Source: an uncultured Sphingomonas sp.
GTDB taxonomy: Bacteria; Pseudomonadota; Alphaproteobacteria; Sphingomonadales; Sphingomonadaceae
Direction: 5' to 3'
DNA length: 64,000 nt
NCBI RefSeq assembly: GCF_934560975.1
Contig: NZ_CAKTFO010000005.1
Span: 124,001-188,000, forward strand
In this document: in pieces, positions 59,568 through 64,000 of the stretch
How the letters are laid out: every line of letters begins with the position of its first letter
Numbering within the stretch: the first letter of the stretch is position 1
Translations under genes and position numbers: made by a program
Notes under the pieces: generated by a model
What the model saw: the letters and a program-made list of their open reading frames with translations, nothing else
Database searches by the model: none
What the model was told of the DNA's origin: nothing

Positions 59568-60602
59568 ATGCGCGGAGGGCCGTGTCTCGCGATTGACGCG
59601 ATGGGCGGCGACGGCGGCCCGGCGATCGTGATCGCGGGAGTCGCGCGTGCCCTTTCGCGCAATCCCGCGCTGCGTTTCATCCTGTTCGGCGACGAGGCCC
59701 AGCTTCGTGCCGAGGTCGCACGTCATCGCGGTTTGGGCGATGGCGTGACGATCGTCCACGCCGCCGACGTGATCAGTGGCGAGGACAAGCCGACTCAGGC
59801 GCTGCGCCGTGCCAAGACCAGTTCGATGGGCATGGCGATCGCGGCGGTGAAGGCGGAGGAGGCGGATGCCGCCATCTCCGCCGGCAATACCGGCGCGCTG
59901 ATGGCGATGGCCAAGGTGTCGCTGCGCACCATTCCCGGCATCGACCGGCCGGCGCTGGCGGCCTTGCTGCCGACGCTCGGCACGCATGACCTGGTCATGC
60001 TCGATCTCGGCGCCAACACGGAATGCGACGCCCGCAACCTGTTCGAGTTCGCGGTGATGGGCGCTGCCTATTCGCGCATCCTCCATGAACTGGACGAACC
60101 GCGCGTACGCCTGCTCAACATCGGCACCGAAGAGATGAAGGGCACCGAAACCCTGCGCGACGCCGCCGCCATGCTGCGCGCCGCCGATCATCTGCCGCTG
60201 CGCTTCGACGGCTTCATCGAAGCCAATGGCCTCGGCACCGGCGAGGCGGACGTGATCGTGTCGGACGGCTTCACCGGCAACATCGCGCTCAAGACGGCGG
60301 AGGGCACCGCCCGCTTCATCGGCGACCTGATTCGCCGCGCCTTCACCAGTTCGCTGCGCTCCAAGTTCGGCTTCCTGCTGTCGCGCCCGGCCATCGCCCT
60401 GCTGCGCAGCGGGCTCGACCCCAACACCCGCAACGGCGCGGTCTTCCTGGGCCTCACCGGCACGGTGGTGAAGAGCCATGGCGGCACGTCGGCCGCCGGC
60501 TTCGCCAACGCGATCGAGGTCGCGGCCAAGCTGGCGCGCGGCCGCATCACCCACCGCATCGCCGACGACCTCGCCCGCATCCGCGAATCGGTGGCGGCGT
60601 GA
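59568..60602 (+). CDS. plsX: Phosphate acyltransferase PlsX
   Basis: 344 residues. PlsX makes acyl-phosphate from acyl-ACP for phospholipid synthesis. The start RGGPCLAIDAMGGDGGP is the family signature; AAISAGNTGALMAMAKV and TVVKSHGGTSAAGFANAI are also conserved. 20 bp after rpmF; its stop overlaps the fabH GTG. Confidence 0.97.
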   Translation: MRGGPCLAIDAMGGDGGPAIVIAGVARALSRNPALRFILFGDEAQLRAEVARHRGLGDGVTIVHAADVISGEDKPTQALRRAKTSSMGMAIAAVKAEEADAAISAGNTGALMAMAKVSLRTIPGIDRPALAALLPTLGTHDLVMLDLGANTECDARNLFEFAVMGAAYSRILHELDEPRVRLLNIGTEEMKGTETLRDAAAMLRAADHLPLRFDGFIEANGLGTGEADVIVSDGFTGNIALKTAEGTARFIGDLIRRAFTSSLRSKFGFLLSRPAIALLRSGLDPNTRNGAVFLGLTGTVVKSHGGTSAAGFANAIEVAAKLARGRITHRIADDLARIRESVAA

Positions 60603-61561
60603 CCGTGCGGGCGATCATCGCCGGCAGCGGGTCGGCCCTGCCCGTCCGCCGCGTCACCAATGACGAGCTGGCGCAGACCGTCGATACGTCCGACGCCTGG
60701 ATCGTGGAGCGCACCGGCATCCGCGCCCGCCACATTGCCGGCGAGGGCGAAACCACCGCGACGCTGGCGACGGCGGCGGCCCGCAAGGCGCTGGCCGCCG
60801 CCGGGATCGACGCCGCCGCCGTCGACCTGATCGTGCTCGCCACCGCCACCCCCGACCAGACCTTTCCCGCCACCGCCACCAAGGTGCAGGATGCGCTCGG
60901 CATCGTCGATTGCGTGGCGTTCGACGTGGCGGCGGTCTGCTCCGGCTTCCTCTATGCGCTCAGCGTCGCGGACAACATGATCCGCGGCGGCGGCGCGCGC
61001 ACGGCCCTGGTGATCGGGGCCGAGACGTTCAGCCGCATCATCGACTGGGAGGACCGCACCACCTGCGTCCTGTTCGGCGATGGCGCCGGCGCGATGGTGC
61101 TGACGGCGGAGGCCGACAGCGATCGCGGCATCCTCGCCACCGCGCTCCACGCCGATGGCCGCCACAACCAGTTGCTCTATGTCGATGGCGGCGTGTCCAC
61201 CACCGGCACGGTCGGCAAGCTGCGGATGAAGGGCTCCGAAGTGTTCCGCCACGCCGTGGTCAACCTCGCCGCCGTGTTGCGGGAGGCGATCGACAAGGCC
61301 GGCCTGTCCGTCACCGACGTCGATTGGGTGGTGCCGCACCAGGCCAATGCCCGCATCCTCGACGCGACCGCGCGCAAGCTGGGCCTGCCCGCCGAACGCG
61401 TGGTGGTGACGGTGGACGAACATGCCAACACGTCGGCCGCGTCGGTGCCGCTGGCGTTCGACGTGGCGGTGCGCGACGGCCGCATCCGGCGCGGCGACCT
61501 GATCGTGCTGGAAGCGATGGGTGGCGGCTTCACCTGGGGCGCTGCCGTCGCCCGCTACTGA
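60599..61561 (+). CDS. fabH: Beta-ketoacyl-ACP synthase III
   Basis: 320 residues from a GTG at 60599, giving a 4-bp overlap (GTGA) with plsX. FabH starts fatty acid synthesis by condensing acetyl-CoA with malonyl-ACP. Catalytic triad C114 (AAVCSGFLYAL), H247 (VPHQANARIL) and N277 (EHANTSAASVPLAF) is complete. Length normal. Confidence 0.97.
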   Translation: MTVRAIIAGSGSALPVRRVTNDELAQTVDTSDAWIVERTGIRARHIAGEGETTATLATAAARKALAAAGIDAAAVDLIVLATATPDQTFPATATKVQDALGIVDCVAFDVAAVCSGFLYALSVADNMIRGGGARTALVIGAETFSRIIDWEDRTTCVLFGDGAGAMVLTAEADSDRGILATALHADGRHNQLLYVDGGVSTTGTVGKLRMKGSEVFRHAVVNLAAVLREAIDKAGLSVTDVDWVVPHQANARILDATARKLGLPAERVVVTVDEHANTSAASVPLAFDVAVRDGRIRRGDLIVLEAMGGGFTWGAAVARY

Positions 61562-61626
61562 CGTGTGGCAATCACTTGTTATGGCGACCGGAATTGCGTT
61601 AGAGGCCCCAATTCGGGGGGATTGAA

Positions 61627-61926
61627 ATGTCCGAATCGACCACGTTGACGCGCGCGGATCTTGCTGAAGTTTTGCACGGTGATATCGGCCTGCCGCGATC
61701 GCAATGCGCGACCATCGTCGAGGACGTGATCAACCACATGTGCGGCGCGCTTGCCAAGGGCGAGAACGTGAAGATTTCCGGCTTCGGCACGTTCGTGCTG
61801 CGCGACAAGGCGGAACGGGTCGGCCGCAATCCCAAGTCCGGTGTCGAGGTGCCGATCGCACCCCGCCGCGTGCTCACCTTCCGGGCCAGCCAGACGCTGC
61901 GCGACCGGATCGTCCAGGCGGGCTGA
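61627..61926 (+). CDS. ihfA: Integration host factor subunit alpha
   Basis: 99 residues. HU/IHF fold with KISGFGTFVLRDKAERVGRNP, the DNA-minor-groove arm carrying the intercalating proline (NPKSGVEVPI). IHF-alpha sharply bends DNA in recombination and transcription. The C-terminal TFRASQTLRDRIVQAG is typical. GTG of merR starts 1 bp after its stop. Confidence 0.95.
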   Translation: MSESTTLTRADLAEVLHGDIGLPRSQCATIVEDVINHMCGALAKGENVKISGFGTFVLRDKAERVGRNPKSGVEVPIAPRRVLTFRASQTLRDRIVQAG

Positions 61927-61927
61927 G

Positions 61928-62329
61928 GTGGCGGAGGACGCGACGCCCAAGGGCGCGGGCGCGTTCCGCACGATCGGCGAGGTTTCGGCCGAGCTGAACC
62001 TGCCGCAGCATATCCTGCGCTATTGGGAAACCCGCTTTCCCCAGCTGCGCCCGCTCCAGCGCGCCGGCAACCGCCGCTACTACCGCCCCGCCGATGTCGA
62101 GCTGGTCCGCCGCATCGACCGCCTGCTCAACCGCGAAGGCTATACCGTCAAGGGCGTCCGCAAGCTGCTGGACGAAGGCACCGCGCCCGCGCCCCTGCCC
62201 GCCCCGGAGGCATCATCCGCGCCCGCTCCCACTCCCCCGGCCCCAACAACCGGCCGAGTGGAAGACCTCCGCGCCATCCGCGCCCTGCTGATCGACGCCC
62301 TGACCGAAGACGAGCGCCTCTCCGGCTGA
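61928..62329 (+). CDS. MerR family transcriptional regulator
   Basis: 133 residues from a GTG at 61928. Winged helix: FRTIGEVSAELNLPQHILRYWETRF (HTH and beta wing) then LRPLQRAGNRRYYRPADVEL and a helix. A Pro/Ala-rich linker (APAPLPAPEASSAPAPTPPA) precedes a C-terminal helix; no cysteine metal site. Member of the conserved rpmF-plsX-fabH-ihfA-merR cluster, function unknown. Downstream DNA drops in GC. Confidence 0.9.
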   Translation: MAEDATPKGAGAFRTIGEVSAELNLPQHILRYWETRFPQLRPLQRAGNRRYYRPADVELVRRIDRLLNREGYTVKGVRKLLDEGTAPAPLPAPEASSAPAPTPPAPTTGRVEDLRAIRALLIDALTEDERLSG

Positions 62330-62413
62330 TCCGCCCTTGTGCACGACGCCATCGCAGAGGCGGGATAATCAGCGCCGCTTGCCGATTCTCCGTACCGTAA
62401 GTAGCAACAACGA

Positions 62414-63745
62414 ATGCTGACTCGCATTGAGATTGATGGATTCAAGACGTTCGAAAAGTTCGAACTCGATCTTCGGCCGTTCACGGCCGTTGTCGGGCCA
62501 AATGCGAGCGGCAAGTCGAACCTCTTCGACGCCATGCAACTGCTAGCGGCTCTGACTGACCATGACATCCATAGCGCAATGCAAGGTCTTCGAGGTGAGC
62601 CGGAAGAATTCTTCCGACAAACTGCCGATACTGTAAGCGATAGAATTTCGTTTGCTGTTGAAGTGCTACTCGATGCCGACGGGACGGATGATTTTGGCCG
62701 TGCATATAAGGTTCCGGCGCAGCGTCTGCGCTACGAGTTGACCTTGGGTATGAAGGACGGTCATGATGGCGGCCCCCGCGGCGTGTTCGTTCAGAACGAA
62801 CACTGCGTTGCGATAAAGCGCGCAGACGACAACGCAGATTATCTGGAATCTCGCAAGCCGAGTTATGGACGGTACACAACACCGTTTATTCGAAGGGATG
62901 ATAATGGTGACGCGCTACTTGTTCGTCAGGATGGACCCAGCAAGAGCGGCAGTCCAATGCGATTGTCACTTCGCGAGGCTTCCCGCACAGCTTTGTCTAC
63001 AATTGCCACAGCTGAATTTCCCCATCTTTACGCCTTACGCAAAACTCTGCGCGCGCTTCGTTTCCTGGAAATAAATCCAAATGCTGCACGAAGCGCAAAT
63101 GATCGATTTGAAAAAACGACGCTTCATCCAAACGCATCAAATCTGGCGGCAGTCTTAAATAGGCTTCGTGATCAGACAAGAACTGCTCGTCGCCCTGATG
63201 GCGTGCTTGCTGACATTGCGACTGATCTTTCATCGCTTATACCGTCCGTATGCAACGTGCGCGTGCAAGCTGATGATCAAAAGCAATATTCTTTTAGCGT
63301 TGGCTTCGCCGGCGACATGAGCTTTAGCTCACGGGTGATATCAGATGGCACGCTTCGTATTTTGGCACTGTTGACGATCCTTAATGACCCTGATCGGAGA
63401 GGGACACTCTGCTTTGAGGAGCCTGAAAATGGCGTGCACGAAGGACGCATTCCTACCCTGATTCAGTTTTTGAGAGCTGCCACTGAGATTGATCCGGACC
63501 CCGCTTATCCAACCTTCCAGGTCATACTTAATACGCATTCCCCTAAAGTGATGGCGGCGCTCCAGGACACTGAGATTGTCGCAGCTGATGTTGTTACCAG
63601 AATTGATCCCGCGCACGAGCAGGGAACTTCGCGTACGCGGATGCGCTCGGGCGTTAAGCCAAGCGGGGACTTGATTGAGCCGGACCGTTATCTCGTCCGC
63701 GCGGAAGTGGACCGACTTCTACAGCGCTCCGGTGACGCTGGATGA
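62414..63745 (+). CDS. AAA family ATPase (OLD/RecF-like), putative defence component
   Basis: 443 residues. Begins LTRIEIDGFKTFEKFELDLR with Walker A VGPNASGKSNLFDAM (GPNASGKS at 28-35) and Walker B LCFEEPENGVHEGR near 332, followed by NTHSPKVM, the D-loop/H-like histidine typical of OLD/RecF/SMC-like ATPases. The middle (about 70-300) is family-specific. Base and codon use are visibly lower in GC than the MerR operon 85 bp upstream, a sign of transfer. Its TGA overlaps the next ATG (ATGA), so the two form a unit. Exact family unknown. Confidence 0.8.
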   Translation: MLTRIEIDGFKTFEKFELDLRPFTAVVGPNASGKSNLFDAMQLLAALTDHDIHSAMQGLRGEPEEFFRQTADTVSDRISFAVEVLLDADGTDDFGRAYKVPAQRLRYELTLGMKDGHDGGPRGVFVQNEHCVAIKRADDNADYLESRKPSYGRYTTPFIRRDDNGDALLVRQDGPSKSGSPMRLSLREASRTALSTIATAEFPHLYALRKTLRALRFLEINPNAARSANDRFEKTTLHPNASNLAAVLNRLRDQTRTARRPDGVLADIATDLSSLIPSVCNVRVQADDQKQYSFSVGFAGDMSFSSRVISDGTLRILALLTILNDPDRRGTLCFEEPENGVHEGRIPTLIQFLRAATEIDPDPAYPTFQVILNTHSPKVMAALQDTEIVAADVVTRIDPAHEQGTSRTRMRSGVKPSGDLIEPDRYLVRAEVDRLLQRSGDAG

Positions 63746-64000
63746 GGTATCTTAGCTGGGCAGTGTTCTACGAGGGATCGTCGGATGGGATGTATTTGGA
63801 TGTGCTGCTTCCAAGGATCGTGAGAGATCTAATCCTTCGAGAAGGGACCAGCCTGGTTGAGGTGGCTGACTTACCTGCTGTTAAGGTCGGCGCCAAAGAC
63901 CGTTGGATAGATGCAGTAGCAAGGGAGGCATGTGACTTTAGCAAGGCCTTTGATGTCATCTTCGTCCACGCCGACGCGGGTGGTAGAGGCCTAGAGCAGG
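63742..64000 (+). CDS. TOPRIM-like nuclease partner, 3' end outside the window
   Basis: 86 codons seen, truncated by the window edge. It starts MRYLSWAVFYEGSSDGMYLD, with the acidic EGxxD motif, followed by a long helical LLPRIVRDLILREG, and later FDVIFVHADAGGRGLE, a second acidic HxD strand. Two such motifs are the active-site signatures of TOPRIM domains (as in DUF4435/DUF4276-like or OLD-family nucleases). With the ATPase upstream it fits an ATPase-TOPRIM pair. Family cannot be fixed without the rest. Confidence 0.6.
   Translation, partial: MRYLSWAVFYEGSSDGMYLDVLLPRIVRDLILREGTSLVEVADLPAVKVGAKDRWIDAVAREACDFSKAFDVIFVHADAGGRGLEQ

Noticed and set aside
62330..62413. tRNA after the merR gene
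   Set aside because: No cloverleaf can be formed; the gap is only 84 bp and lacks the TPsiC consensus.
1..64000. CRISPR array or rRNA genes
   Set aside because: No regularly spaced repeats and no conserved rRNA sequence seen anywhere in the window.

Overview
The window looks like chromosomal DNA of a sphingomonad (Alphaproteobacteria, Sphingomonadales). It is GC-rich and gene-dense, with many 1-4 bp stop/start overlaps. Its conserved blocks have the order seen in that group: coxB-coxA-ctaB-(small ORF)-ctaG-coxC-surf1-thrC-M16 peptidase, rpmF-plsX-fabH-ihfA-merR, infA-maf-RNase E/G-yacG-tRNA-Phe, and pyrE-pdxJ-acpS-lepB. All assignments come from reading sequence and translated motifs; no database search was run.

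Layout. 1-7100: translation and envelope genes (DUF6456 protein, TlyA methyltransferase, UbiK, LepA, a DUF4398 protein behind a textbook EcfG-type promoter, an NdvA-type glucan exporter, a small unknown). 7108-10658 (minus): riboflavin genes ribD-ribE-ribB(A)-ribH; ribD carries an in-frame repeat insertion and the RibA half of RibBA is degenerate. 10733-14388 (minus): AI-2E-family protein, lepB, acpS, pdxJ, pyrE. 14553-24058 (plus): aa3-type cytochrome c oxidase structural and assembly genes, then thrC, an M16 peptidase and an rRNA methyltransferase. 24062-31086: gltX, a GH127 arabinofuranosidase, an Hsp70-like protein and small conserved genes. 31241-34726: siderophore receptor with a Fur-like operator, a YaiI protein, a flavin reductase. 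34758-42606 (minus): serine dehydratase plus three exported hydrolases, plausibly a peptide-scavenging set.

42881-50031 is the accessory part: a small unknown, a PAS protein, manganese catalase, a zinc alcohol dehydrogenase, carbonic anhydrase, a 628-bp gap, and then the scar of a mobile element (a TniQ-like gene without its 5' end and a helicase tail, head to head) beside tRNA-Phe. 50032-62329 returns to core genes: RNA and nucleotide quality control, MsrA/OsmC stress proteins, AspC, a PabB-PabC fusion, and the rpmF-plsX-fabH-ihfA-merR operon. At 62414 base composition drops visibly and an AAA ATPase gene overlaps a TOPRIM-like gene that runs off the window edge. This pair resembles two-gene ATPase/nuclease anti-phage systems and is the best candidate here for an undescribed system.

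Four gene-free stretches exceed 300 bp and are annotated as such. No CRISPR array, rRNA, intact insertion sequence or replication origin was seen.
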